Shown piece by piece: positions 1-11,079 of a stretch of DNA of 64,000 nucleotides. Below the pieces are notes generated by a model. The model was given only the letters and a program-made list of their open reading frames with translations. It was not told the DNA's origin and searched no databases. Numbering within the stretch: the first letter of the stretch is position 1; every line of letters begins with the position of its first letter. The position numbers were made by a program, and so were the translations under genes. The stretch is from Margaritispora aquatica (Eukaryota > Ascomycota > Leotiomycetes > Helotiales > Discinellaceae): contig VJWN01000007.1 of assembly GCA_007644065.1 (NCBI GenBank), forward strand, positions 2,076,167-2,140,166, written 5' to 3'.

Positions 1-1051
1 ATTTCTCGGACTTCTCCCTCTAACGATAATCGGTCCGCTCCGAATCTCCGCTAACTTGACACCATTGCCAGTCCCTAGATTTGCCACAATGTTGATCTGA
101 ATTGTGTAATGCTGCTGCAGACCCTTCCTTCGTCCATTGTTAGCGGTCGCGTGCTTGAACTGCAAGCGTTTCCACGCAATTGGAATTGTGACCAGCGCAG
201 GATCAATCTCCGGATTCGTGGACAAATCTATCGGCCATTTCGCAGGAGCCGATCCACCTTTCTCCTCCGTGCCTCCAGCTGTAGTTTTCCACGGGACAGA
301 GATGATCTCTGTACTTTTGCTCTCTATACTCTCAATCGCAGATATGGTGGCCGTCAAATCGAAGATGGGAATTTGTTGCCCTTGCTCATTAACCATGCTC
401 TTGATGCCTCGACTCAACACAATGCTCCCGCTGATCTGGAAAAGATTCCTTCGGTAGCAAGTAAGCTCCAATGGGCGGCCGGTAGCATTATTGTTCTCTC
501 CGAAGACATCCTCGGCTACAAAGAACATGCCGTATAGCTCTGCGGTCATGGCTGGCCATGTCTGCCCACCCTCATCTAGTGTCGGCGTCTTGAACATAGG
601 CGCCCCGAATCCCAGGAGCTTGTTATCAAGCTTCTCGGGATGATCGCGCAGATTCTCATTGTCTGGCTTAGAATTGGGCGTTTCCAGAAGTGCGGAGTAG
701 TCCTGTCCAGGTGGGTATGCGGGGAAGGGGTCTTCGAAAGTGCTGGAGAAAGTATCGATATCGAAGGAGGGAGTGAATGGTAATGGTGGTAGGTGGGAGG
801 CATTCACATCGTCTCTAGTGTTTGACGTCGATTAGTTCTGTTCCAACTTGTCTGCACAATTACGAAGTTAGGAACGCTATAGGTACAACTTACAAGAAGA
901 CGCCCCCATCAAAGTTTATATCATGGTCGAAAGCATCCATACTTCCACCTAGCATTTGCGGAGTCGTATCTGGGGTCGTAAGGCGCAAGATGTCGTTTGG
1001 GGTAGTTATCAAAGAAGACATCGTCAAAGTTCCCGTCTCATAGTTTGACAT
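1..1051 (-). CDS. ron1: NDT80/PhoG-family transcription factor, RON1-like (3' end off window)
   Basis: Two exons are visible on the minus strand. Exon 1 is 1051-894 (ATG at 1051). A GTAAGT donor at 893 and a CTAG acceptor at 815 define a 79-nt intron, and exon 2 runs from 814 off the left edge. The joined reading frame gives about 324 residues. The NDT80-type DNA-binding domain fills the later part: ELYGMFFVAEDVF, TGRPLELTCYRRNLFQ, ISAIESIESKSTEIISVPW, AWKRLQFKHATANNGRRKG, then PIIVRGRSPRN at the edge. This family includes yeast Ndt80, VIB-1/XprG and RON1, the last being the regulator of the GlcNAc catabolic cluster in Trichoderma. Two GlcNAc genes lie immediately next to it, so I infer the RON1 clade rather than VIB-1. 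The C-terminus is missing. Family assignment is firm; the orthology is inferred from sequence style and neighbourhood. Confidence 0.85.
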
Positions 1052-2197
1052 GATCGCCTTTGGGTCTAGTAGTAGCTATGTTTATGACGACTGTAAGTGT
1101 TGTAATCCGGACTGTACGCGCATCGTATACTGTGGTTCAGCTGGCGGTGTATGTGTAATTCCAGTGTCACAAGAGCCAGCAATTATTGATGAGGAGGAAG
1201 AATGTGGTGGGTAGGTGAATGATGTCGTGGGACAAAGCCGTTGTGCCTACGAATATCGGCGGTACTGTATTGGATGAGTGGGAGGAATGGCTGCCGGCAT
1301 GGGAGTAAGTTCAAGAAAGGAATTGAATTCGCCAGTCGTAAGAGGATTTAGATACAGTAAGTGTTGAGCAAGTGAAGCCTAAAGGATGCAATGATGGATG
1401 CTGAATAGATACACTATTGCTTGGATGGCAGATAGGCCGATTGGTTCAAGCATACACAACCTCGGCGTATGGCTTGTTCGGATGTTCCTCAATGTTTCGA
1501 TCAAGCTTCTGCAGCAAAAGAAAAAGGTGTAAAGATGTTTTTGAAATTGTTCCCTCAAACTGCACCGAGGAAGCTGACAAGCCTGGCTGTAATGGCGTCC
1601 GGTATCTTTTGCCGTTATCTTTGGGCATAGAGCATCCCTGTAATTCAGAGCACAAGAGTGGATGCAAAGGAATACTTTAAATTGTCGGAACCACAAACAT
1701 TCGATATCAAATGAGGAGAGATGCGCACTATCAGATAGTTCTGGTACTGAATGTATCGGCAAAGATCCAAAAGGGAGTGAAGCTATTGATGCAATTGTCC
1801 ATACACATACCGAAGTGAAGCAAACAAGCAAGCAATCCAGTCTTCTTCTCATGATCATGCATAGAATTCGTGGTCAGGAGATTAAAGCATCATTAGCTTC
1901 AGTTTCCCCGCATCACTCAGGTCATGGTTTTTGGTGTCGGGTGAGCTGCTCCGAGACACTTCAGAATTGAGACAATTAACGGCAACTTCTTTTTTGCCCG
2001 AAATCTATTTACAGGAACACTTAAAGGTAGCTTTCTTGGAGTTATTCCATTGGTACTGTCCACCATGCTGTTGATGCCAAAGAATTGTGGACAGATATAG
2101 TACCAAAACTCCTTTGAAGCTGTCCTGGTTAACAGCCATGTCTCTTGAGCCCAACCATGCAAATTGCGCTGAATATACGATCATAAAATGCACAACC
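1052..2197. other. Intergenic, ron1-like promoter side
   Basis: This 1.1-kb gap lies between the start of the NDT80 gene and the end of the GlcNAc kinase gene, both on the minus strand. The short open frames in it (for example 1379-1858 minus) have no recognisable domain or splice structure. It presumably carries the promoter of the NDT80 gene and the 3' UTR of the kinase gene. No RNA gene is seen. Confidence 0.5.
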
Positions 2198-3886
2198 CTA
2201 TCCATCCAAACGAGCCACCGCACCTGCAATTGCTGCTCCAAGCAAACTACTCTCCTCAGCATACATCAACTCGATTACACCTTTCTTGCCTCCGCTCGCC
2301 TCGACTAGGGTATCAAGATGTGCCTGGCAGTTCGTCTTGAAGTTGGGATAGTTCTCTATGACTGATCCATTATATGCCACTAATGTGTGTGAAGATTCTT
2401 CAGCTGAGATGTTCTCTGCTTCGTTGCGAAGCTTCCATAGTGCCTGTACGCCAGCTGCTATAACTGCCGACGCGCGATATGTGACATGCGAAGCGATGCT
2501 GCGAAGGACTTGTAAATCAGTATGTGAAGGAGGAGACGTCGTTGGGTGACGCGAAACAAACAATTGTCGTGCTGTTGCAAGATCTAAACTGGGATCCCTG
2601 TCCATATGGTTAGCTCGTCCAAGTTACTCGATCATACAACTCACGATTCGATATGAGAGAGTGTTTCTGTGTCCAGCGAGTATCTCTCTTGGAGGTTTGG
2701 TGGCACGATCCCACCAAAAAGCCCAGCTGTTTCAATTCCTTCTACTAATACCAGCCGAACAATCTCACCAAGATATCCACCACTAACAAAGTGCTCGAGA
2801 GGCTGGAATCGAGGCATGGGATGGACAGCCCTTAACATGACGTCCCATTTGGTAGAAGGCAAGATGTCAGCACCAAACATAGACATTTCGGTATTGACAA
2901 TGACATGCTTCGCTGAGTCATGCCATTCCACTGGTCGTTTGCCAAATTTTGATGGTGAAAATAAGTGAACTGGTAGATGGACTGCAGCATTCACACCAGT
3001 CCCAAGGATAAGGCCAAACCTTGTAGTGGGGTCTAGGTATGCCTTCGACAGTAAAGTAGCCGAAGAATCGTTGACAATAGCATCAAGCTGGACATTGAGA
3101 TTTCGCTTCGAGCAAGAGGTCTGGATTAGATCTCCTAAGTCCTGTCCCAATAGGCCATGCGCAGCTAAGAATCCTTTGCCCATGCCTTGAAGAAGACCGC
3201 TTCGAAGTGAAGTTTGTCTATGAAGGTCAGCTGATATCATGAAATAAATACAGAACCTCAACTTACTCAATAGGGAACGACCATGCCATACCCATCGACA
3301 GTGGTGAACTTGACATATCGTGAGTTTCTATCACACCACTTATTGTTTCTTCAATCTTCTCGGCCATCCATTCGAAGAACAGAATCCCCTTCAATTGCCT
3401 GATCCCATTGTTGATCTTGAAAGTGCATCGCGTCAAGATCCTGCATTCTTCGTCCTTTGAACTCCTCCCTGATAGCTTCACTAGTGCCACTCTGAAAGTA
3501 GAGCCTCCAACATCAAGAGCCAGAAAGGTCCCACGTTCGTTTCCATTGGGTAGTTGATGATTGTAAGATGGCAGCATACACAGTGGATTTTCCACCATGC
3601 TTGTCAACATCTCTGTCTTCAAACCATTCGATAATGTCGACAATTTCTTCTCGCTCACAGAACTTCGAAAGTTCTCCTCCACCTTCGCCAAGAATTCCTG
3701 AACAGACAATCGTGCCCCCCCTTCATGAGAACCATCATCGATGGTACTCTCACCCTTCAAAACCGATGGCGATATCCATATTCTCAGGATGGTTTGTAGA
3801 AGATGTTTTGTCCTCAACAGACTTCTCACAATGGCCGCATATAAAGCCTGTCGTACCTCAAGCATTGCAGCAATGAGCGGCTGCAT
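2198..3886 (-). CDS. hxk3: Hexokinase-family sugar kinase, probable N-acetylglucosamine kinase (HXK3/NGK type)
   Basis: Three exons: 3886-3267, 3217-2645 and 2597-2198, joined by GTAAGT and GTGAGT introns of 49 and 47 nt, give 530 residues. Hexokinase signatures occur in order: phosphate-1 loop LALDVGGSTFRVALVKLSGR (about 122-141), sugar-site SFPIEQTSLRSG (203-214) with GMGKGF, catalytic Asp in NDSSATLL (D257), phosphate-2 loop LILGTGVNAAVH, and the C-terminal nucleotide-site region NGSVIENYPNF and LLGAAIAGAVA. The glucose-enzyme motif NDTVATL is altered here to NDSSATL, in line with the divergent fungal hexokinase clade that phosphorylates GlcNAc in the cytosol. Deaminase nag1 is divergent about 1.7 kb upstream and a RON1-like factor is downstream, which supports GlcNAc as substrate. 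A start at M8 (3865) is also possible. The kinase family is certain; the substrate is inferred. Confidence 0.85.
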
Positions 3887-5630
3887 CTTCTCAAGAGTTC
3901 ATACATATAGGAAAGATTGCAGGACCTGCGGCACTAACGGGGACGCGGCTACGGAAGTAGGGTAACGGCGTAGATCAACGACTAGGTGGTAGTTCCGGTC
4001 TCAAAAAATGGTACGAAGATAGTTGCACTACTACCTCCCCATGCTCTGGTCACAAGTGTCGGCAGGTTATGACGAGTCGCCTTTGCATTGAAAAGGAGCC
4101 ATCCCTCTCGTAAAAGAAAAGTTCTAATGAGAAATTGTCAGACGCAACACAGTTAAACCAGCCAGGGTGGGAAGGTCGATTTGCGGGTACGAGATATGTG
4201 GATTCAGCTGTGTTGTGTTTAATGGAGCTTGAAAGGCTAGGTAACGTGCAAAACGAAGTTGATGGGCACTTGGTTGGGGCGAACACTAGCTCGATTAGAA
4301 ACAGCAAGTGAGAGCTGATATTGCGCAATCCAAGACAGGGTTTGAGAGCCAGAACTAAGGGAAAGAAAAGGTGTTGTGCAACATTGAATAAAATACTGAT
4401 TGGAAACAAGACATGCATTTGGTGTACCGCAGAGTTTTTCCATACCTGTTTGTGCAAAAGAATAACGAAAAATTAACCTCCTAAGGTACAAGTTCTTCTG
4501 AGACAAGCGATAGAGAGCGAATGTCTGTTTCCGGTGGACCATATCGTGGCTAGAACGTGACACTGAAGCACCGCCAGACCAATCCTTGAGAGCAAGTAGA
4601 GACTTGAGGTATTGTACCTAGTCGCTAGTATTGGGCTGTCTCAAGTGCAGACAAAACCCATCTTTCCTTTCTGCGTGTAAATTTCCGTGGCTTGCAGTGA
4701 GCACATCGTCCATCGGCTGAGTTCTAGGGTCCTCCTCTCCTAGATTTGGGCACAACCTGCCACAGTGCCCTCTCCCCAAAATCAGGATGGCAATGCCGGC
4801 GTCTGGCATAATCATACCGTACATAGGCATTGAACAGGCCGTTGTACTGTAGTATGGCATGGTGAGTTTGAAACAATTATTGGGTCATTCCCGTCCAAAA
4901 TCCAACAACAATGGATAAAGCAACGTTACAGCTCCACTATACCTTTTCTCGCCAAAAGGAAAGTCTCGCTTACCGTTTGGCCTTCACCTTATCGATAACG
5001 ACTAGTCCCAATGAGCTAGTTCTTGTGCCTCGGCCTCGGCCTGGGCTTGGAAGAATTCCGCTACTGCAAGGTTGACATTCACGACACTCATCTGTATTCT
5101 ACGATACAATTCCTTTGGCAGACCTATCATAGCACGTCAAGCTCAATCCTTATGGCATTCAATTACCATCGCAGAACTATCATTATCTGATCTCCTTTGG
5201 AGCATCAGTCAGGTGTATGCTACATGTTCAATTGGGCCGCTGATGTACGGCGATCTCGAGCCGTCATTACCCAGTGCCGGCATCCACTGCTCCTAGTTCT
5301 CCGGATTCCCCATAACGCACTTCCTCAAAAATGGGCAAGATGGGTATTCACAGTGACGTTTCATACGCACTACAAAGACTTGGGCGAACAGTCAGCTATG
5401 CCTAGCCCAATAGACTGTGGGCGATCATTCACATGGTCATGGTGACCGGTGTTCTGTCCGGTGGAAAGGTAATGTTCGAGAGCTTGTTGGAGACCTAAGG
5501 TAACTTTCCTGACTGTCAAAAAGATTCATTTGCTCTTTCCTTCCTGTGTCTCTCGTATTTCTACTCTATCTCTACCCTACCTACATCTTTTGAAGCAAGC
5601 CAAAGCACACACTACCCCACCATTGTCAAT
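3887..5630. promoter_or_regulatory. Divergent promoter region hxk3 / nag1
   Basis: A 1.74-kb gap separates the divergent start codons of the GlcNAc kinase and glucosamine-6-phosphate deaminase genes, so it must contain both promoters. A pyrimidine-rich run (about 5530-5600, with tctctaccctacctac) precedes the nag1 ATG, as is usual for fungal 5' leaders. The short open frames (for example 4237-4563 minus, 4618-4860 minus) show no family features. No specific operator was identified with confidence. Confidence 0.5.
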
Positions 5631-6789
5631 ATGAGGCTCATTATCAGAGAAGACCCGGCTGCAGCCTCGCTGTATATTGCCGACTACATCATCAGTAAGT
5701 CGAGCATAAGATCCTCATGATTGCTATGGGTTTTAACAGATGGTGTAGGCAGGATCAAGGCATTCGGTCCAACACCTGCGCATCCATTTGTACTAGGTCT
5801 CCCAACTGGTTCCAGTCCTTTGCAAGTTTACAAGCTCTTGGTACAACGATACAAGGCCGGCGATATCTCCTTTGCCAATGTCGTTACCTTCAATATGGTA
5901 CGTTGGAAGTGTTTCAAGTTATCTTGCACTCACTAATTCAAGTAGGATGAATACATTGGTATTCCCCGCGAGCACCCCGAATCCTACCATACTTTCATGT
6001 ACACCAACTTCTTCTCCCACGTTGATGTACACCCACGTAACATCCACATCTTGAACGGCAATGCACCAGATCTGGAAGCAGAATGTGTCGCGTATGAAGC
6101 TGCCATCAAGTCGCATGGTGGTATCGATTTGTTTCTCGGTGGTATTGGACCAGATGGACATATTGCATTCAACGAACCTGGTTCCTCTCTGTCTTCGAGG
6201 ACAAGAGTCAAGACTTTGGCATATGACACCATAATCGCAAATTCCAGATTCTTTGACAACGATGTTGAGAAGGTGCCAAAGATGGCATTGACTGTTGGTG
6301 TTCAAACTGTGTTGGAGGCGAGGGAGGTTGTGATCATTATCACTGGAGCACACAAGGCACTTGCGTTGCAAAAGTGTATTGAGGGTGGTGTCAATCACAT
6401 GTGGACTTTGTCCGCACTGCAATTGCACCCACATCCCATGTTAGTGGTTGACGAGGATGCCACTCTCGAGTTGCAAGTGAAGACTGTGAAGGTATGCTTG
6501 ACAGATCTTAATTGCAATCCAGGTCGCTAACAAACCACAGTACTTCAAATCCATCGAGAAGGTTGCGGCATCTCAGGGATTCGAACAAATTCTCCCATCC
6601 GCCGCTCGCAATGGACCAAATCCTGAGCGACGCAAGCAAATTGCTTCTGTGCCAGAATACAAGGAGGAACCGACGATATATGCACCCAAACCATTAACCA
6701 GTACATTGCTTAACGCACCAGCAACCGAGTATCCACTGCGAAGTGTTAGTCCTGAATTGACGAGCATGGCCTCGAGAATTGCCGTATGA
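5631..6789 (+). CDS. nag1: Glucosamine-6-phosphate deaminase
   Basis: Four exons (5631-5694, 5749-5897, 5946-6491, 6541-6789) give 335 residues. The enzyme converts glucosamine-6-phosphate to fructose-6-phosphate and ammonia, the last step of GlcNAc catabolism in the cytosol. Landmarks are [10 protein letters not shown] (phosphate loop), [18 protein letters not shown] and [15 protein letters not shown]. With the acceptor at 5748, catalytic residues fall at D72, D141, H143 and E148, exactly the numbering of E. coli NagB. That settles the choice between two possible acceptors (the other, at 5739, would add three residues). The C-terminal tail after about residue 250 ([20 protein letters not shown]) is a fungal-type extension. 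It is divergent from the hexokinase-family gene in the same pathway. Confidence 0.95.
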
Positions 6790-7820
6790 GGATATCCTTT
6801 ATGGTTGGAGTTGGGAATGGAGTTTGAGGACGATCATCTGCATTTCAATGGAGGCCTTTTTCAAGCTTGAGATAGACAGCTCCGAGTGAGACTCAAGGTT
6901 TCATGATCGGGCTGGATGGTGTGGTTTTTGAAAAGGAAAATATCATGTATTACTACCAAATTGACACTTCTAAACGTCCCTTCCCATGGTGGGTGGTTTT
7001 CCTTCCTCGGTCCTCAACAGCAAGTGCAAGTTCTCAAGACTGTTTTGACGTTCATTTCAATACTTCAAGTACAATACTTTTACCTTTTGCCATTACCCCT
7101 CGAGCGAATTAGTGTACTCTATCAGACGTGGTGCGAGTAGTCAAATGCAGAAAAAGTTGGAAGACAGCGCAGAGCCTTGCAAGAGGGAGATGTCCGAACG
7201 CGAAGTCCTGTACGCTGCCTATCGTCGCGTGGTGGGTTGGAGATACCTGGTGTGAGGAGGAGGGTGCCTTGAGGGAGGAGGGCTTTGCTCGATGTTAGGT
7301 GGGTAGGTAGGTGGGTAATAGGGTTGGGTAGGAGAATGAACATGGTGGAATCATTACGGGTCTATGTGCCTTCACATGGATTAGGGTGGATTTTTCGGAT
7401 GGCTTTGGAAGGGCTAGGCTTCAGGGTAGGTAAGTAGGTCAGTGGGTAGGTAGGTAGTTAATAGGCACTTTGATTCCATCCATGACTTGACTTTATGTTT
7501 CTGTGGTGCCTAGGTACATAGGTAGGAAACGATATTTAATCTAAGGACTTCGTGCGAAAGCGAAGCGACGCGGCGCAATGTGATGTGATGCGATGCGATG
7601 CGATGGACATAGTTAGGTAGGCACCTTAGGTACGTAGGATATTTTGAATAATTTTGAGGTTTGGAATCGGAACTGGACACCGGATGCTGCGATTGCCATT
7701 ACCATTTACAGAGCTAGATCGTATCAAGTCCCATCTATCCATTCATCCATATTGGGTTCCCTTCAGGATTCTTCTTGTTGCTGCTATTGTTGTTGTTTCT
7801 GTGGACTTTTTCGCGCACAG

Positions 7821-7844
7821 GAGTGAGTGAGTGAGTGAGTGAGT
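7821..7844. repeat. (GAGT)6 microsatellite
   Basis: Six uninterrupted GAGT units, followed about 7 bases later by an AC dinucleotide run (7851-7861). Confidence 0.95.
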
Positions 7845-8379
7845 ACCTCAACACACACACAAGATGTTCTTACGCAGTGTTTGTTTGTTGTCTATTTTCT
7901 GTTGTTTGTTCTACGATCCCTTACGAATGATGATGATGATGTATTTTGAGGAATTCTACGTCAGGTGTGCTTGTGAGGCTAGAAAGACGAATGTCTCTGA
8001 TTTGAATTCAGTTGAGTTGAGTGTTTCTTTCCTATTCCGCTGCCGCCGCCGCAGGATCGACTTGGAGCAAAGTCGTCTGAGATGTATGGTGGTTCGTTAG
8101 CTTTGGAATTTTGGTATGGGAAGGGCATGCTGGTATTTCGATTAGTGGAACTTGGTGCATGGAGTGCGAAGGATGAAATGTAAAGGATGAAGCATGAAGA
8201 ATGAAAGATGAAGAGTAAGGTAGGTAGGGTAATGTGTTCCATCTGAAGTAAAGTCGATCTTCTTACCAACCTCACACTCAATTTCTACGAGTATTAACAA
8301 CGAGGTGATGAGATGTACTTTTCTACGTGCAGTGAGTACAAGCACCAAATACCTACCTACCTATACCTCACATCTGCCT

Positions 8380-8458
8380 AAATTCCAAATTCCAGATTCC
8401 AGAACCCAACTTCCATAACCCAAATTCCAAATTCCCAATTCCGGATTCCAATTCCCAG
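8380..8458. repeat. Imperfect AATTCC-type tandem repeat
   Basis: About twelve degenerate copies of a 6-8-nt unit related to AAATTCC/AGATTCC/CAATTCC follow each other over about 80 bases. Any protein read across it is a by-product of the repeat. Confidence 0.85.
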
Positions 8459-9576
8459 AAATGGGAGTTGGGAATGAATATTCTCTAGAGCCACCCGCCA
8501 ACCCCCACCCATCCATCCCACGATTGAGTTGGGTGAGTGAGTGGGTAAGTAAGCGAGAAAGCGAGCGCATACCGACCGTTTTTGATTTGCGACCATATAA
8601 GCCTCATTTTTCTCATTTCACATCTCGAGCACACATCTCGCATCTCTTCAACTTCGGGTTATCCTAATCATTGTTCACTGTTTATTGTTCACGCGAAAGC
8701 TTATCTCGGCTTGACTGATTAATGCAAAATGGATCGAAATGATATCCCAGAATGGAATGTGATGTGATGTGATTTGCATTACATTGTTTGATCACGAGCG
8801 AGTGAATGAGTGAGTTGAGTGAGGTGAGGTGAAGGAAGGAAACGGCGCATTGACTTTCGATATTTCATGATCGGATCGGATCACGATCTTCAGTGAATTA
8901 ATTTCACATAAGCACGCGTCTTCTCATTCGTCATTGGGGAGGGGAGTGACTGGACTGGACTGGCAGAGTGAGGGTTGAAATCCTTGCGGCGGAACACCTC
9001 ATCCATCCTTGAGGACCACCGACCTTACCGTGCTTACCTAGTAAATATCTCTCTCTCTCTGTCTCTCGCTTAGCTACCCGCCCATTGATTTTCTTCAGTC
9101 ACTCACTCACTGACCCCGCGAGCGAGCCCCACCACAAACTACGCCACTTTGTATGCAATTGGATGGATGGATACTTTTGGACGGAACGACGGTGAAGAAA
9201 GTGAAGTTGGAGACATGAATGTGAATGTGAATGTGAATATGAGATGTGTCTCTCCTCCCAACAGCAATGATTACCTATAATGGTTTTGTGAGTGTTGGAA
9301 AGGCAAGACAAGACAAGAAGAGCCTGACTTGAAGAATCTTTCAATATTTCCATCCTATTCGATAAGGAAAAGGAACCAGTAGAGAGAGATCCAGGTGATG
9401 TCAAGGCATGTGAACGTGAACGGCACTTGCTCTGGCTCTTCATCGTTGGGTTTGGGTTGTGACGATCCTATGATAGATCTCCAATCATAACTCCAAATGA
9501 AGTGATTGCGCTTTTCGTAGATGCATAATCTTGTTGCATTTGCACATTTTTATCTGCACATTCACGGAGGAAGAAA

Positions 9577-9612
9577 GAGGAGGAGGAGGAGGATGAGGAG
9601 AATGAGGAGGGG
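9577..9612. repeat. GGA/GAG trinucleotide tract
   Basis: Purine-only run of AGG/GGA units interrupted by one GGAT. The opposite strand reads as a poly-Ser/Pro frame, which is not a gene. Confidence 0.85.
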
Positions 9613-9872
9613 TCTCTGCGCATAAAAGATAAAGTATTCGGACTTGCATTACCTTTTTGCCTACGGAGGTATGCCTTTGGCACTTGCGCGAGGAATCGCA
9701 AGGATGATTCGGCAGTCGTCGCAACTTTGGGCAATGGTAAGTGGTGGATGAGATGATGTCTGGATGTCTGGATGGATGTGATGGGGCTCATCACACCTTC
9801 ACATCTTTTGATGGGATTTGCCATCCCATCATATTGGAAACAACCCCACCTTAATAGGAAGAACTGTAAGGT

Positions 9873-9903
9873 ACAGGACAGGACAGGACAGGACAGGACA
9901 GGA
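9873..9903. repeat. (ACAGG)6 pentanucleotide repeat
   Basis: Six perfect tandem units of ACAGG directly after gtaaggt. Confidence 0.95.
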
Positions 9904-10723
9904 GGAAGAGAGAGGTGAAATCACCTCACCTCGTGCTCTTACAGTCCTCTTACTCATGACCTACATATCATATTCGCTTGTCCCTCAGTTACCGCCGCAT
10001 GAAATTGTGACAGTCATCAAATATCCAGAATATCCAATTGTGAAGAAGAGCGAGACCAGAACTAAGAACCGGTGTGATATTATTTGATATGCAACCTCCA
10101 AGCTAAACTCAATCAAGACCTGTATCCGGATGATTGGCATTGGCACTTGACTCGGCACGGGCCATATGAGGAAGTGGACCAGCAAAAACGCCCGACCAGG
10201 ATAGAAAGATGGGAAGTGGATGGGAAGTGGATGGCAAGTGGATCGTCTTGAACCAATCTTTGTACTCGAATGGAAGATCTCGGCGCGTAACTTGCAGGAC
10301 GTACAGGACAGTTGCAGGACAGTGCAGAAAAAGTGCCAACCACCTGCAGATCATCCAACCAACCAGCGGTCTGTGGTGAGGAATTGACGACTTGAGGGGA
10401 AGCAACCAGGGGTAGAACCTACCCAGTCACTTTAGTAAGGTAAGGTAGTGTTCACTTATTTTGAATTCTGTTCACCCAAAATTCACTCAAAGAGAATATA
10501 CCCAACCAGGATTCTATACAACCACCTGCATCACCCCAAATCTCGCACCCCATATTGCCCATCCAAGCCCATCCAAGCCCATCCAGCCCAGCCAGCCCAT
10601 CACAATCGTCGGCGCTATTTTGAGAACAGATGCAGGGTCGAGTGAAGGTCGAGTGAAGGTCGAGTCAACGTCGAGATGGGGGCGACCATGTCTACTTTGG
10701 CTCCCATGGGTCAAGATCCAGCC

Positions 10724-10752
10724 CCTCCTCCTCCTCCTCCTCCTCCTCCTCT
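10724..10752. repeat. (CTC)n trinucleotide repeat
   Basis: Nine tandem CTC units about 330 bases upstream of the start of the membrane-protein gene at 11080. In one frame it reads as a poly-Pro run, but no gene structure supports that. Confidence 0.95.
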
Positions 10753-11079
10753 CGACCCAATCCTATTCCCTCCCACCCTCGTTCTCCCATGCATACGATG
10801 CATATGGAGGCGTCGTGCTGGGAAAACCTTCACTTTGCCGTCACCACTTGTCACCACGGTCACTCCACTTAAGCACATTATATCCGGGTATATCACATCT
10901 CAACCGCCCACTGGCACTGCAGAAACGGTGACCTTGTCTTGCCTTCTCAAACCTCATTCCATGTTGATTCTGTCTCGCGATATGTTTCGTGACTCCTGGA
11001 AAACAATAACAGAGTGTTTAGAGATATCATAGCTGACTTCCTCCCGGGAGATATAACTTGGGCAAAGAAGCACACCATC

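Larger units (their letters stand above)
6790..11079. other. 4.3-kb repeat-rich intergenic region
   Basis: No open frame here has a recognisable domain or consistent splice structure. The stretch is full of simple repeats: TAGG/GGTA tracts (7290-7640), (GAGT)6 at 7821, AATTCC-like repeats (8380-8458), GTGAT and GAATGT runs (8755-8780, 9205-9240), GGA tracts (9577-9612), (GGACA)n (9873-9903), CCCATCCAAG and GGTCGAGTGAA units (10556-10675) and (CTC)n (10724-10752). The part near 11.0 kb probably includes the promoter and 5' UTR of the gene starting at 11080. Confidence 0.6.

Noticed and set aside
109..537. Plus-strand frames over the NDT80 gene
   Set aside because: They are antisense shadows of the well-supported minus-strand DNA-binding domain exon.
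1379..1970. Overlapping frames on both strands between the NDT80 and kinase genes
   Set aside because: No family features, no splice logic, and mutual overlap on opposite strands.
10676..11032. Poly-proline frame from the CTC repeat
   Set aside because: The proline run is produced by a trinucleotide microsatellite; the surrounding sequence has no domain.
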